A stretch of DNA of 64,000 bases from Gemmatimonadaceae bacterium (lineage in GTDB: Bacteria; Gemmatimonadota; Gemmatimonadetes; Gemmatimonadales; Gemmatimonadaceae): contig JADZDM010000025.1 in NCBI GenBank assembly GCA_020851035.1, positions 124,001 through 188,000 on the forward strand, written 5' to 3'. Position numbers and translations under genes: made by a program. Of the stretch, positions 38,606 through 46,677 are shown piece by piece (position 1 is the stretch's first letter; the number at the start of each line of letters is the position of its first letter). The notes under the pieces are model-generated. The model was not told the DNA's origin and made no database searches. It saw only the letters and a list, made by a program, of their open reading frames with translations.

Positions 38606-38797
38606 TTCAAGGGGTCGGGGATCTTGAGTTCAAGGGGACGGGGATCTTGAACGCGACGGAGTTCAAGGGGACGGGGATCTCGAGTTCAAGGGGACGGAGA
38701 TCTTGAACGCGAGGTCGGTTCAAGGGGACGCGGATCTCGAGTTCAAGGGGACGGAGATCTTGAACGCGACGTCGGTTCAAGGGGACGGAGATCTTGA
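38606..38797 (+). repeat. Left REP-like array, seven units
   Basis: Units begin at 38606, 38628, 38661, 38684, 38718, 38741 and 38775. Two forms alternate: a full 25-base palindrome (arms GTTCAAG and CTTGAAC) followed by a GCGA-type spacer, and a 23-base form ending in CTCGA or CTTGA that runs straight into the next unit. The paired period is 56-57 bases. The central GACGG(A/G)G is nearly invariant. ACCGTCTG follows just past the end (38802). Confidence 0.9.
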
Positions 38798-38824
38798 CCG
38801 GACCGTCTGTGGCACGACACGCCA

Positions 38825-39562
38825 CTAGTGGCACCGAAGCTGTGCGAGGCCCGTTACCGCGATCCAGGACGACTGGTGGTGCCGACGATCCCCACCATGC
38901 GCAAGCCGACGTACCGGGCGGTTCAGGTGACGTTCGAGATCGTCGAGCCGTGCACTGTTGCCGAGCGCCGTCCCACCACGAGTGGCTCGCCGGATCTCGA
39001 GCACGCGCGCTTCATCGAGTTGCTCCGCACAGTACGCGGCGTACGATGCCCGTCGCGCCTCCGTGATCGTGTCGAGGGCCGTGTACGTCGGGTGCGGCGA
39101 CACGAGCTCATCCCTGTCGCCCAGCGCCAGCGCGCGGTAACTCGACCACTCGTACTCGGCAGGATGGTGCACGATCCCCGCCTTCACTGGATTCATGTCG
39201 ATGTACCGGCAGCAACGGAGCAGGTATTGGTCGTCACCCACGAGCGCGGACCTGAAACGCCCCTCCCATAGGGTTCCAGTGCGGCGATGCCGCTTGTTCC
39301 AATAGCGGACATACCGACTGCCGATACTGCGCATGAGATTGGCCGCGCTTCCGACTCCGCGCGGAGTCACGAGCATGTGGACGTGGTTCGACATCAGCGC
39401 GTATGCGTGGATCGCGCACGCGTAGCGCCTGCTGGACTCGAGCAGGCATTCGCGATAGCACGCGAAGTCCAGCTCGTCGAGGAACGTGCGATCCTGGTTG
39501 TGACCGCGCTGTGTGATGTGGATGGGAAGTCCGGGGGCGATCAGCCGCGGCCAGCGTGCCAT
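38825..39562 (-). CDS. REP-associated tyrosine transposase (RAYT, Y1_Tnp family)
   Basis: 245 residues from ATG 39562; the frame extends to 39679 but MARWPRLIAPGLPIHITQRG is the normal family start. The HUH metal motif is His60-Val-His62 in ALMSNHVHMLVTPRG. The catalytic tyrosine is Tyr120 in CRYIDMNPVKAGIV, followed by the family signature EYEWSSYRAL. Other landmarks are GTLWEGRFRSALVGDDQYLL and a C-terminal basic tail. Enzymes of this family cut and join single strands at REP hairpins. The gene looks intact, and its codon use is less GC-extreme than the neighbours, consistent with acquisition. Confidence 0.92.
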   Translation of the reverse strand: MARWPRLIAPGLPIHITQRGHNQDRTFLDELDFACYRECLLESSRRYACAIHAYALMSNHVHMLVTPRGVGSAANLMRSIGSRYVRYWNKRHRRTGTLWEGRFRSALVGDDQYLLRCCRYIDMNPVKAGIVHHPAEYEWSSYRALALGDRDELVSPHPTYTALDTITEARRASYAAYCAEQLDEARVLEIRRATRGGTALGNSARLDDLERHLNRPVRRLAHGGDRRHHQSSWIAVTGLAQLRCH

Positions 39563-39708
39563 GTCGGGATCCTGCGAGGACGTGAACGATGCGGCCGGAT
39601 TGGGCGATGGCGCGTGATGACGTCTCGAGTCTGTCGCGCGACCCGCGCGCGTGTCCAGCGAAAGCGACGCGTGCGACATCGAATACTTGCAACGTTAGGT
39701 GGAGCGCG

Positions 39709-39845
39709 GTTCAAGATCTCCGTCCCCTTGAACGCAAGATCTCCGTCCCCTTGAACCCGGTCGCGTTCAAGATCTCCGTCCCCTTGAACGCAAGATCTCC
39801 GTCCCCTTGAACCCGGTCGCGTTCAAGATCTCCGTCCCCTTGAAC
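39709..39845 (-). repeat. Right REP-like array, five units, inverted
   Basis: Units at 39709-39733, 39734-39756, 39765-39789, 39790-39812 and 39821-39845, all reverse complements of the left-array form. The period of the unit pair is exactly 56 bases (39709, 39765, 39821), and the copies are nearly identical, suggesting recent tandem duplication. Confidence 0.9.
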
Positions 39846-40151
39846 GTCGTCCCCGTGAACGACCGTCGCCGCGCAGCCCCGGCGGCGCTCGGGCAACTCC
39901 GGTACGTCGATCGCAACGTGAATGCAGGCGGAAGCCTGGTCATTTCGTCCCCTGTCACGGGAGATCTCGCGGCGCTCCTGGACGCAACCTGGACCGCACC
40001 GGTCACACTCGATGCGATCTTCCGCGCCGACTTCGCCCCCGCAGCCTCCGACCCCTCCATCGTCCCCGAACCCGCCACCAGCACCCTCCTCGGCACCGGC
40101 CTCCTGGTCCTCGCCACGCTCGCCACACGCCGCCGCCGCACACCACGCTGA
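39842..40151 (+). pseudogene. 3' remnant of a PEP-CTERM protein gene
   Basis: The frame ends with a complete sorting signal: IVPEPATSTLLGTGLLVLAT, then LATRRRRTPR. Upstream there are about 70 residues of beta-rich sequence (YVDRNVNAGGSLVISSPV, WTAPVTLDAIFRADFAP) that run back into the repeat array with no signal peptide and no ribosome site. The only starts lie inside the repeat units. The gene therefore seems to have lost its 5' half where the REP array now lies. A strong hairpin follows its stop, as expected of the original gene. Confidence 0.7.
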
Positions 40152-40180
40152 TCCCGCACGCGACACCGCCACGACGACAG

Positions 40181-40217
40181 AGCGCCCCCCGACCAGGTCT
40201 CACGGTCGGGGGGCGCT
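40181..40217. terminator. Strong bidirectional terminator hairpin
   Basis: Perfect 14-base arms (AGCGCCCCCCGACC and its complement) with a 9-base loop. It lies 30 bases after the PEP-CTERM remnant on the plus strand and 31 bases after the stop of the minus-strand secreted gene, so it can serve both. Confidence 0.8.
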
Positions 40218-40247
40218 CCACGTCATACGGCTCCGGCTACGGCCGCC

Positions 40248-40664
40248 TTACCGGCAGATCCACGGCGTCGCATTCTCCCGCGCCGTGCTCCGGCGCGCGC
40301 TGGTCTCGTCCGTCGCCGTGAACGTCACCTCCAGGAACCCGTCGTCCTGCGCCTGCGACGTGCACGTCATCTCCTTGCGCACGCTGAACGCCCCGCTCGC
40401 ATCGGCCTTGATCGGGCCGAACGCAATCGCCTGGCTGGTGTTCGGCGGCGGGGAACCCGTCAGCCGCACCGCACCGTTCGGCGTGAAGTTCGAGCCCGTG
40501 ATCGTGATGATCGGGCCTGTCGCCTGCCGCTGGATCGAGACGCTGATCTTGAGCGGCGGCGTGGCCTGCGCACGAGCCACCGCAGGCTGCGCCACGAAAG
40601 CCAGCCCGAGCAGGACGGCCGCCCCGATGGACGACCATGTGCGACGAGCCAGTGGGACACGCAT
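40248..40664 (-). CDS. Small secreted protein of unknown function with a TIG-like motif
   Basis: 138 residues from ATG 40664, with AGGAG about seven bases upstream. A signal peptide (WSSIGAAVLLGLAFVAQPAVARAQA) is followed by one beta-sandwich-like domain: KISVSIQRQATGPIITITGS, then NFTPNGAVRLTGSPPPN, which reads like the IPT/TIG or filamin-type Gly-x-x-F opening, and EVTFTATDETSARR near the end. Two cysteines are present (MTCTSQ and WICR) and could pair. Function is unknown. Confidence 0.65.
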   Translation of the reverse strand: MRVPLARRTWSSIGAAVLLGLAFVAQPAVARAQATPPLKISVSIQRQATGPIITITGSNFTPNGAVRLTGSPPPNTSQAIAFGPIKADASGAFSVRKEMTCTSQAQDDGFLEVTFTATDETSARRSTARENATPWICR

Positions 40665-40866
40665 GTACGACTCCTGAAAGAGGATGGCCTGCCATGATGT
40701 ACCCAGTGCAGGCTGCCGGATCAGACCCGCCGCGATCAGACCGCGACCGTGACGACGGACATCACCCGACACTGCAATATACACCGGTTCCGCGCTTGAG
40801 TTCAGCGGCCCAAGCTGTTTGTTTCCTTGGACTTATGCAATCGCCAGTGCGGCCGGCCCGGCCCCG

Positions 40867-41931
40867 ATGAGCCTCCGCGATCGCCTCGACGACGCCATCG
40901 CCCGCGCCGCTGTCGTGGAACAGGAACTGCTCGACCCGCGCACCGTCCGCGACCCCCGTCTCCTCGCCAGCCTCGGCAAGGAGCACCAGCGGCTGCAGGA
41001 GATCGTGCGCCACGCCGCCGACATCCGCCAGCTCGAGCAGGAACTGGCCGACGCCCGCGAGATGGCCGCCGGTGACGACCCGGAGTTCGCCGCCGAAGCC
41101 GCGGTCGAGGTCGCCGCGCTCGAGGCGCGACTCGCGGCGCTCGACACCGCGCTCCACCCGCTCCTCATCCCCCGCGACCCGCTCGACGATCGCCCCGCCA
41201 TCATCGAGATCCGCGCCGGCACCGGCGGCGACGAGGCCGCCCTCTTCGCCGCCGACCTCTGGCGCATGTACGAGCGCTTCTTCCAGCGACAGGGCTGGCG
41301 CATCGAGGTCATGTCCATGTCCGACGGCACCCTCGGTGGCATCAAGGAAGTGATCGCCCGCATCGACGGCAGCGGCGCCTTCGGCACCATGCGCTGGGAA
41401 TCGGGGGTGCATCGCGTGCAGCGCGTGCCCGCCACCGAGACCCAGGGGCGCATCCACACTTCCGCCGCCACCGTCGCCGTGCTGCCGGAAGCCGAGGAGG
41501 TCGACGTCACGATCGAGGACAAGGACCTCCGCATCGACGTCTTCCGCTCCTCAGGCCCCGGTGGCCAGAGCGTCAACACCACCGACTCGGCCGTGCGCAT
41601 CACCCACATCCCGAGCGGCATCGTCGTCAGCCAGCAGGACCAGAAGTCGCAGCTCCAGAACAAGATCAAGGCGATGCAGGTGCTCCGCTCACGCCTGCTC
41701 GACGCACGCCTCGCCGCCCTCGAGGCCGAGCGCTCGAAGATGCGCAGCTCGCAGGTCGGCACCGGCGACCGCTCGGCCAAGATCCGCACCTACAACTACC
41801 CGCAGGACCGCATCACCGACCACCGCATCGGCTTCACCATGCACGGCGTGCAGGCCGTGATGGACGGCAACATCCAGCCGTTCATCGAGGCGCTGCAGGA
41901 AGCGGAAGTGAAGGAGCGGCTGGGTGGCTGA
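40867..41931 (+). CDS. prfA: Peptide chain release factor 1
   Basis: 354 residues from ATG 40867 (the upstream frame to 40819 is not conserved-looking). The codon-recognition tripeptide is PAT in [19 protein letters not shown], which marks RF1 (UAA and UAG) rather than RF2. The peptidyl-hydrolysis motif is GGQ in [18 protein letters not shown], near residue 230. The N-terminal helical domain and [16 protein letters not shown] are typical. It is followed by its own modifying enzyme gene, which overlaps it by eight bases. Confidence 0.96.
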   Translation: MSLRDRLDDAIARAAVVEQELLDPRTVRDPRLLASLGKEHQRLQEIVRHAADIRQLEQELADAREMAAGDDPEFAAEAAVEVAALEARLAALDTALHPLLIPRDPLDDRPAIIEIRAGTGGDEAALFAADLWRMYERFFQRQGWRIEVMSMSDGTLGGIKEVIARIDGSGAFGTMRWESGVHRVQRVPATETQGRIHTSAATVAVLPEAEEVDVTIEDKDLRIDVFRSSGPGGQSVNTTDSAVRITHIPSGIVVSQQDQKSQLQNKIKAMQVLRSRLLDARLAALEAERSKMRSSQVGTGDRSAKIRTYNYPQDRITDHRIGFTMHGVQAVMDGNIQPFIEALQEAEVKERLGG

Positions 41932-42856
41932 CGGCGGGCGGCCGCGCACCGTGGCCGAGCTGCGCGACCAGATCGCCGCGCGCCTCGCCGGTGTCTTCGA
42001 CGACCCGCTCGGCGAGGCCCGCGAACTGCTCGCGGCACTGCACGACGCCCCCCGCTCGTGGACCACCACGCACGCCGGCGACGAGACGATCGACCTGCTC
42101 ATCGACGCCTCCAGCGATGCCGTCGTGCGCCGCCTCGCGGGTGCGCCACTCGCCTACGCCACTTCACGCGCGGCCTTCCGGCACCTGTTCCTGCACGTGG
42201 ACGAGCGCGTGCTGATCCCGCGGCCGGAGACCGAGGAGCTGGTGACGCTCGCGCTGCCGCTGATCGCGGCGGGCAGCACGGTGGTGGATGTCGGCACGGG
42301 TTCCGGCGCCATCGCCCTCGCGCTCGCGCAGGAGAGCCAGGCGGCGCGCGTCATCGGCACCGACCTCTCCCCCGGTGCGATCGACGTGGCCGAGATGAAC
42401 GCCCGTGCCCTGCTGCGCCGGCAGTACGCGCGGACGCAGTTCCTGGCCGGCAACCTGCTGGAGCCCCTCGGCGACACGATGGTGGACGTGATCGTGTCGA
42501 ACCCACCGTACATCGCGCTCCATGAGCGTGACGCGCTGCCGGCCTCCGTGCGCGACCATGAGCCCGCGCTGGCCCTCTTCGGCGGCGACGACGGCATGGC
42601 GGTGATCCGCGCGCTGGTCGCCCAGGCGTCGGCGCGCCTCGTCCCCGGTGGCGCATTGCTCCTGGAGGTCGACGCCCGCCGGCCGGGCGAGGCGCTCGGC
42701 TGTCTGGCCCCGCCCGACTGGGAGGGGGCCCGGGTGGTCCCCGATGCGTTCGGCCGCGACCGGTTCGTGGTGGCCCGCCGCAGCGCGGCAACCCATGGCG
42801 CGCCGGCCGGGTCGGACCACGCGTCGACCCGCGCCACCGGCACCGGATCGGAGTAA
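41924..42856 (+). CDS. prmC: Release factor glutamine methyltransferase PrmC
   Basis: 310 residues from a GTG eight bases before the prfA stop. Helical N-terminal domain ([13 protein letters not shown]), [19 protein letters not shown], then the SAM-binding motif [16 protein letters not shown] and the catalytic NPPY (about 193-196) in [18 protein letters not shown]. The motif [10 protein letters not shown] is also present. It methylates the glutamine of the GGQ motif in release factors, which agrees with its position next to prfA. The last 25 residues are low complexity. Confidence 0.93.
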   Translation: MADGGRPRTVAELRDQIAARLAGVFDDPLGEARELLAALHDAPRSWTTTHAGDETIDLLIDASSDAVVRRLAGAPLAYATSRAAFRHLFLHVDERVLIPRPETEELVTLALPLIAAGSTVVDVGTGSGAIALALAQESQAARVIGTDLSPGAIDVAEMNARALLRRQYARTQFLAGNLLEPLGDTMVDVIVSNPPYIALHERDALPASVRDHEPALALFGGDDGMAVIRALVAQASARLVPGGALLLEVDARRPGEALGCLAPPDWEGARVVPDAFGRDRFVVARRSAATHGAPAGSDHASTRATGTGSE

Positions 42857-42912
42857 CTTCCGCAGGACCGCGGGCCGTCCGGGCCTGCGCATCCCCCTGC
42901 AGTGGACAGGAC

Positions 42913-43266
42913 ATGCTCGAGGAAAAGGCCAAGGACCTGGGCCGGCAGATCGGCCAGTCGGCGGAGTATCAGGCGCTCAAGCGCGCCAACGACGCCCTCA
43001 CCGGCGACAGCGAGGCGACGGCGGTGCTCCGCCGCCTCTCCGAGCTGCGCGGCGAGGCGCAGCAGTTCATCGAGCGCGAGGAGAATCCCCCCGCCGAGAT
43101 GGAGGAGGAGCTGGACACGCTGCTGCGCGGCCTCGAGACGAAGGAGGTCTACCAGCGCGCGATCGTGGCCCAGACGAACTTCGACAAGCTGATGATGCGC
43201 GTGAACGAGTGGATCTCCGAGGGGATCCGCACGGGTGCGGTGAGCAAGATCATCACGCTGTCGTGA
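42913..43266 (+). CDS. YlbF/YmcA family protein
   Basis: 117 residues, nearly all helical and charged. It opens LEEKAKDLGRQIGQSAEYQA and continues with LKRANDALTGDSEATAVLRR and EEELDTLLRGLETKEVYQRAIVAQ, ending MMRVNEWISEGIRTGAV. This is the DUF964 (YlbF/YmcA) pattern. In Bacillus, relatives form a complex affecting RNA processing and development; here a cytosolic RNA-related role is only inference. It sits between prmC and tmk on the same strand. Confidence 0.82.
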   Translation: MLEEKAKDLGRQIGQSAEYQALKRANDALTGDSEATAVLRRLSELRGEAQQFIEREENPPAEMEEELDTLLRGLETKEVYQRAIVAQTNFDKLMMRVNEWISEGIRTGAVSKIITLS

Positions 43267-43285
43267 CCAGCGGATCCTGGCGGTG

Positions 43286-43960
43286 ATGCCTGATCCTGCC
43301 GTGCGCGGACGGCTGATCGTGCTGGAGGGCGGCGACGGCGTCGGCAAGACGACGCAGCTGCCGCTCCTGGCCGACGCATTGCGCGCGGCGGGGCGCACCG
43401 TGGTCACCATCCGCGAGCCGGGCCAGACGCAGGTCGGCGTGCAGGTACGCCAGCTGCTGCTGCACCCCGACTCGGCCATCAGCCCCGCCACCGAGGTGAT
43501 GCTCTTCCTCGCGGCCCGCGCGCAGGTGGTCGCCGAGACGGTGCGGCCGGCGCTGGCGGCCGGCCGCTGGGTGGTGGCCGATCGTTTCTTCGTCTCCACG
43601 TACGCGTACCAGATCGCGGGGCACGGACTGGACGACGCCCTCGTGCGCGCCGCCAACACCCTCGCCACCGGCGGGCTCGTGCCCGACCTCACGCTGCTGC
43701 TCGCCCTGTCGCCGGAGGCGGCGCGGGCGCGGCGCGCGTTGCGCGGATCGGCCGATCGCCTCGAGCGCTACGGCGCGGCGTTCGACGGGCGCGTGGCAGC
43801 GGCCTACACGGCGGCGGCGACACCGGCCTGGCAGGCGCAGCATCCCGAATGTGGCCCGATCGTCGCCGTCCCCGCCGACGGTGCGGTGGACGCCGTGACG
43901 GCGCGGCTGATGGAGATCATCGTGGAACACTGCAGCCCGCACGCGGTCCATACGGCATGA
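43286..43960 (+). CDS. tmk: Thymidylate kinase
   Basis: 224 residues from ATG 43286 (GTG 43283 adjoins). The P-loop is LEGGDGVGKTTQLPLLADAL with Lys21. The DR(Y/F) motif is ADRFFVSTYAYQIAGHGL. The dTMP-binding loop, normally EPGGT, reads EPGQTQVG. The lid region is rich in Arg and Ala (ALRGSADRLERYG). It makes dTDP from dTMP. The last 50 residues are more divergent than usual. The stop overlaps the next ATG. Confidence 0.88.
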   Translation: MPDPAVRGRLIVLEGGDGVGKTTQLPLLADALRAAGRTVVTIREPGQTQVGVQVRQLLLHPDSAISPATEVMLFLAARAQVVAETVRPALAAGRWVVADRFFVSTYAYQIAGHGLDDALVRAANTLATGGLVPDLTLLLALSPEAARARRALRGSADRLERYGAAFDGRVAAAYTAAATPAWQAQHPECGPIVAVPADGAVDAVTARLMEIIVEHCSPHAVHTA

Positions 43961-45597
43961 ACCTGCGCCGCAGCCTCACTGTCGCCACCGTCCTTGGTGT
44001 GGCCCTCGGCACCGGGGGCTGGCTGATGGGCCGCAGCCTGCGCACCGACGAGCCCACCGTCGTGGACGGGCGCCGGCTCTTCTCGCAGGTGCTGGACGCG
44101 GTGCAGAACCGGTTCGTGGATTCGCTGCCTCCCGATTCGCTCTGGCACATGGCGACGCTGGGCATGGTCGACGAGCTGCACGATCCGCACTCGGTGTTCC
44201 TCGTGGCCGATCGCCTCAGCCGGTTCCGCGAGCAGACCACCGGGCAGTACGCCGGCCTCGGCCTGCGCGTGGACGTGCGTGACGGCTGGATCACCGTGAT
44301 CGCGCCGCTGCCCGGCTCACCGTCGGAGGCGGCGGGCCTGATGACGGGTGACCGCGTGGTGCGGATCGACGCGATGGACACCAAGGGGCTGACGTCGGAG
44401 GAGGCGCTGCTCAAGCTGCGCGGTGCCGCCGGCTCGCGGGTGGTGCTCACCGTCGAGCGGCTCGGCGTCGACGGACGCCTCACCTTCACGCTCACGCGGC
44501 AGGTGATCCGCGTCAGTGCGGTGCAGCGCATCGCGATGCTGCCGTCGCGGGTCGGATATCTGGATGTCAGTGTCTTCAGTGATTCGACGGCCGAGGAGGT
44601 GGCGGCCGGCGTGGACTCGCTGCTGGCGCTGGGCATGGCGTCGCTGGTGCTGGACCTGCGCGGCAACCCGGGCGGGCTGGTGCAGCAGGGCGCGGCGGTG
44701 AGTGACCTCTTCCTCGACCCGGGGCAGGAGATCGTCACGCTTCGCGGGCGCACACCCGAGTCGAACCAGACCTTCACCGACAAGCTCCCGCAGAAGTGGC
44801 CGTCGCTGCCGATCGTGGTGCTGGTGGACCGCGGCAGTGCGAGCGCGGCGGAGATCGTCGCCGGTGCGCTGCAGGACCATGACCGCGCCGTCGTCGTCGG
44901 GAGCACCACCTACGGCAAGGGCAGTGCGCAGAGCGTGTTCGAGGCCGGCCCGACGGGGGCGCTCAAGCTCACCACCTCGCTCTGGTTCACGCCGGTGGGT
45001 CGGAGCATCTCGATCCGCCATGCGACGATGGAGCCGGTTGCGCCGCGCCGGGCCGCCGCCGCGCCCGACTCGCTCACGAGCGAGGTGGACTCGATGGTCG
45101 CGAAGCGGAAGGCGTTCCGCACCGACAAGGGGCGCATCGTGTATGGCGGCGGTGGCATCACCCCCGATGTCCTGGCGCGCGACAGCGCGGCGATCGAGCA
45201 GGGCGCGATCCTGCAGTCGGTGCTCGGCCGCGCCGTGCCGACCTTCCGTGACGCGCTCACCGCGCTGGCCCTCAGCCTCAAGTCGAGCGGAGCGCTGAGC
45301 AGCACGACGTTCGCGGTGACGCCGGCGATGCGCGCGGAGCTGCTGGCTGGTGTGCGGGCGCGCGGCGCCGTGGTGGCCGACTCGGCGTTCGAGGAGAACG
45401 CGGCGGTGGTTGACCGGCTGATCGGCTACGAGGTCACGCGCTACGTGTTCGGGCGTGATGCGGAGTTCTCGCGCCGCACCGCCGACGACCCGGTGATGCA
45501 GCGCGCGCTGACGCTGCTGCGGGATGCGCCCGGCCGCGATGCGCTGCTGGTGCGCGCGAGCGCGGAGCACCCGAGCAAGGCGGGCGGTCGCTCGTGA
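43957..45597 (+). CDS. S41 family C-terminal processing peptidase
   Basis: 546 residues from ATG 43957 (ATGA overlap with tmk). An N-terminal signal or anchor (VATVLGVALGTGGWLMG) is followed by a PDZ domain (about 95-180: GLGLRVDVRDGWITVIAPLP and AGLMTGDRVVRIDAMD) and the tail-protease core. The core has DLRGNPGGLVQQGAAVSD, catalytic Ser296 in RGSASAAEIV and Lys321 in TYGKGSAQ, exactly 25 residues apart as in the D1-protease family. About 170 C-terminal residues after the core are helical and not recognised. It acts in the periplasm on protein C-termini. Confidence 0.92.
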   Translation: MNLRRSLTVATVLGVALGTGGWLMGRSLRTDEPTVVDGRRLFSQVLDAVQNRFVDSLPPDSLWHMATLGMVDELHDPHSVFLVADRLSRFREQTTGQYAGLGLRVDVRDGWITVIAPLPGSPSEAAGLMTGDRVVRIDAMDTKGLTSEEALLKLRGAAGSRVVLTVERLGVDGRLTFTLTRQVIRVSAVQRIAMLPSRVGYLDVSVFSDSTAEEVAAGVDSLLALGMASLVLDLRGNPGGLVQQGAAVSDLFLDPGQEIVTLRGRTPESNQTFTDKLPQKWPSLPIVVLVDRGSASAAEIVAGALQDHDRAVVVGSTTYGKGSAQSVFEAGPTGALKLTTSLWFTPVGRSISIRHATMEPVAPRRAAAAPDSLTSEVDSMVAKRKAFRTDKGRIVYGGGGITPDVLARDSAAIEQGAILQSVLGRAVPTFRDALTALALSLKSSGALSSTTFAVTPAMRAELLAGVRARGAVVADSAFEENAAVVDRLIGYEVTRYVFGRDAEFSRRTADDPVMQRALTLLRDAPGRDALLVRASAEHPSKAGGRS

Positions 45598-46472
45598 CCG
45601 CGACGACCGGTTCGCTGGAGCCGGTGGTGCTGCTCGGGGCGGGACGGGCGGGGCGAGCACTGGCCGCCGCATTCCGCGCCGCCGGCGTGCCGCATACGCT
45701 GCTGGATCGCGTGGGCATCGTGGAACAGCATGGTCCGCCGGTGTTCATGTCACGGGCCGAGGCGCTGGCCGCGTCGCCGGTGATCCTGGTGGCGGTGCGG
45801 GACGGGCAGCTCGACGGCGCGCTGGATGGGTTGCGGATCGGCGATGCGGTTCCGCCGGGCACCGTCGTGCTGCAGGTGAGCGGGAGCGCCGAGCCGCCGG
45901 CGCGCGAGCGGCTGGCGGGCGCCGGCATGCACTGCGGGACGTTTCATCCGCTGCTGCCGCTGCTCGATCCGGCGCTGGCGTCGTTCCGGTTGCAGGGATC
46001 GGTGATCGGCGTGGAGGGTGACGCGCGGGCGCTGGAGGTGGCCGGCCTTCTGGCGGTGCGGCTGGGCGCGACGACGATCCTGATCCCGCGTGGCGAACGC
46101 GCGGCCTACCATGCGGCGGCTGTCATCGCGAGCAACTTTCCCGTGACGCTGGCGGCGCTGGCCGAGGGGGTGCTGGCCCGGATCGGTGTGGACCAGGCGG
46201 CGGCACACCGCGCGGTGCGGGCGCTGATGGCGGCGAGCGTGGAGAACCTCGCCGCGGCGCCGCGGGCGCTGGACGCGCTGACCGGTCCCATCGCGCGCGG
46301 CGACGTGGCGACGGTGCGGGCCCACACGACGGCGCTGCACGGGGTGCCGCCGCAGGATGCCGTGTACGAGGTGCTGTCGCGTGCGACGCTGGCGCTGCTG
46401 CGGGAACGGGGCGATGCGCCGGCGGCGGTGGCCGCTCTGGAGGCGGCGCTCGAGGGGGACGGGCTGCGGTGA
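45594..46472 (+). CDS. Rossmann-like protein with DUF2520 domain
   Basis: 292 residues from a GTG overlapping the protease stop by four bases. The N-terminal nucleotide-binding domain has VVLLGAGRAGRALAAAFRAA and VILVAVRDGQL. HCGTFHPLLPLLDPA resembles the HPL segment of the family. The C-terminal helical DUF2520 domain has AAYHAAAVIASNFPVTLAAL and LTGPIARGDVATVRAHTTAL. The layout is that of ProC-like or ketopantoate-reductase-like dehydrogenases. Substrate and pathway are unknown. A hairpin eight bases after the stop probably ends the prfA-to-here run. Confidence 0.82.
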   Translation: MTATTGSLEPVVLLGAGRAGRALAAAFRAAGVPHTLLDRVGIVEQHGPPVFMSRAEALAASPVILVAVRDGQLDGALDGLRIGDAVPPGTVVLQVSGSAEPPARERLAGAGMHCGTFHPLLPLLDPALASFRLQGSVIGVEGDARALEVAGLLAVRLGATTILIPRGERAAYHAAAVIASNFPVTLAALAEGVLARIGVDQAAAHRAVRALMAASVENLAAAPRALDALTGPIARGDVATVRAHTTALHGVPPQDAVYEVLSRATLALLRERGDAPAAVAALEAALEGDGLR

Positions 46473-46480
46473 GGGGGCCT

Positions 46481-46500
46481 CGTGCGGGCGTTCCCGCACG
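46481..46500 (+). terminator. Hairpin ending the prfA-DUF2520 gene run
   Basis: Perfect 8-base arms CGTGCGGG and CCCGCACG with a 4-base loop CGTT, eight bases after the stop. No U-tract follows. Confidence 0.6.
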
Positions 46501-46677
46501 GTGCCGGATGGACCCGGCGTGGCTGCGTCCGCCGCGCAAGTGCGCTGATCGTATCGTCGTTTTCCGCAGTACCACGATCGTATTGCGCCATTGGTGTTCA
46601 CCGCCGATAGAATACACGAAATCCAGCGCCCCCCGCGGCGCCGACCGCTCCCCGACGCTCCCCCCGGTACCCCACCC

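Larger units (their letters stand above)
38606..39845. mobile_element. RAYT gene with flanking inverted REP-like arrays (REPtron-like unit)
   Basis: The unit consists of a left array of seven repeats in plus orientation (38606-38797), the transposase gene on the minus strand (38825-39562), and a right array of five repeats in minus orientation (39709-39845). The arrays are therefore an inverted pair around the gene. RAYTs are IS200-type single-strand transposases that mobilise palindromic REP sequences, so the layout supports a functional pairing. A PEP-CTERM remnant begins directly after the right array. Confidence 0.75.

Noticed and set aside
38606-38797. CRISPR array
   Set aside because: Units abut or have short, near-identical spacers, each unit is itself palindromic, and the family is dispersed at four sites beside a RAYT; no cas gene is present.
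39711-40172. Small proteins with repeated FKGTEIL-type residues
   Set aside because: They are translations of the REP-like arrays in various frames, not genes.
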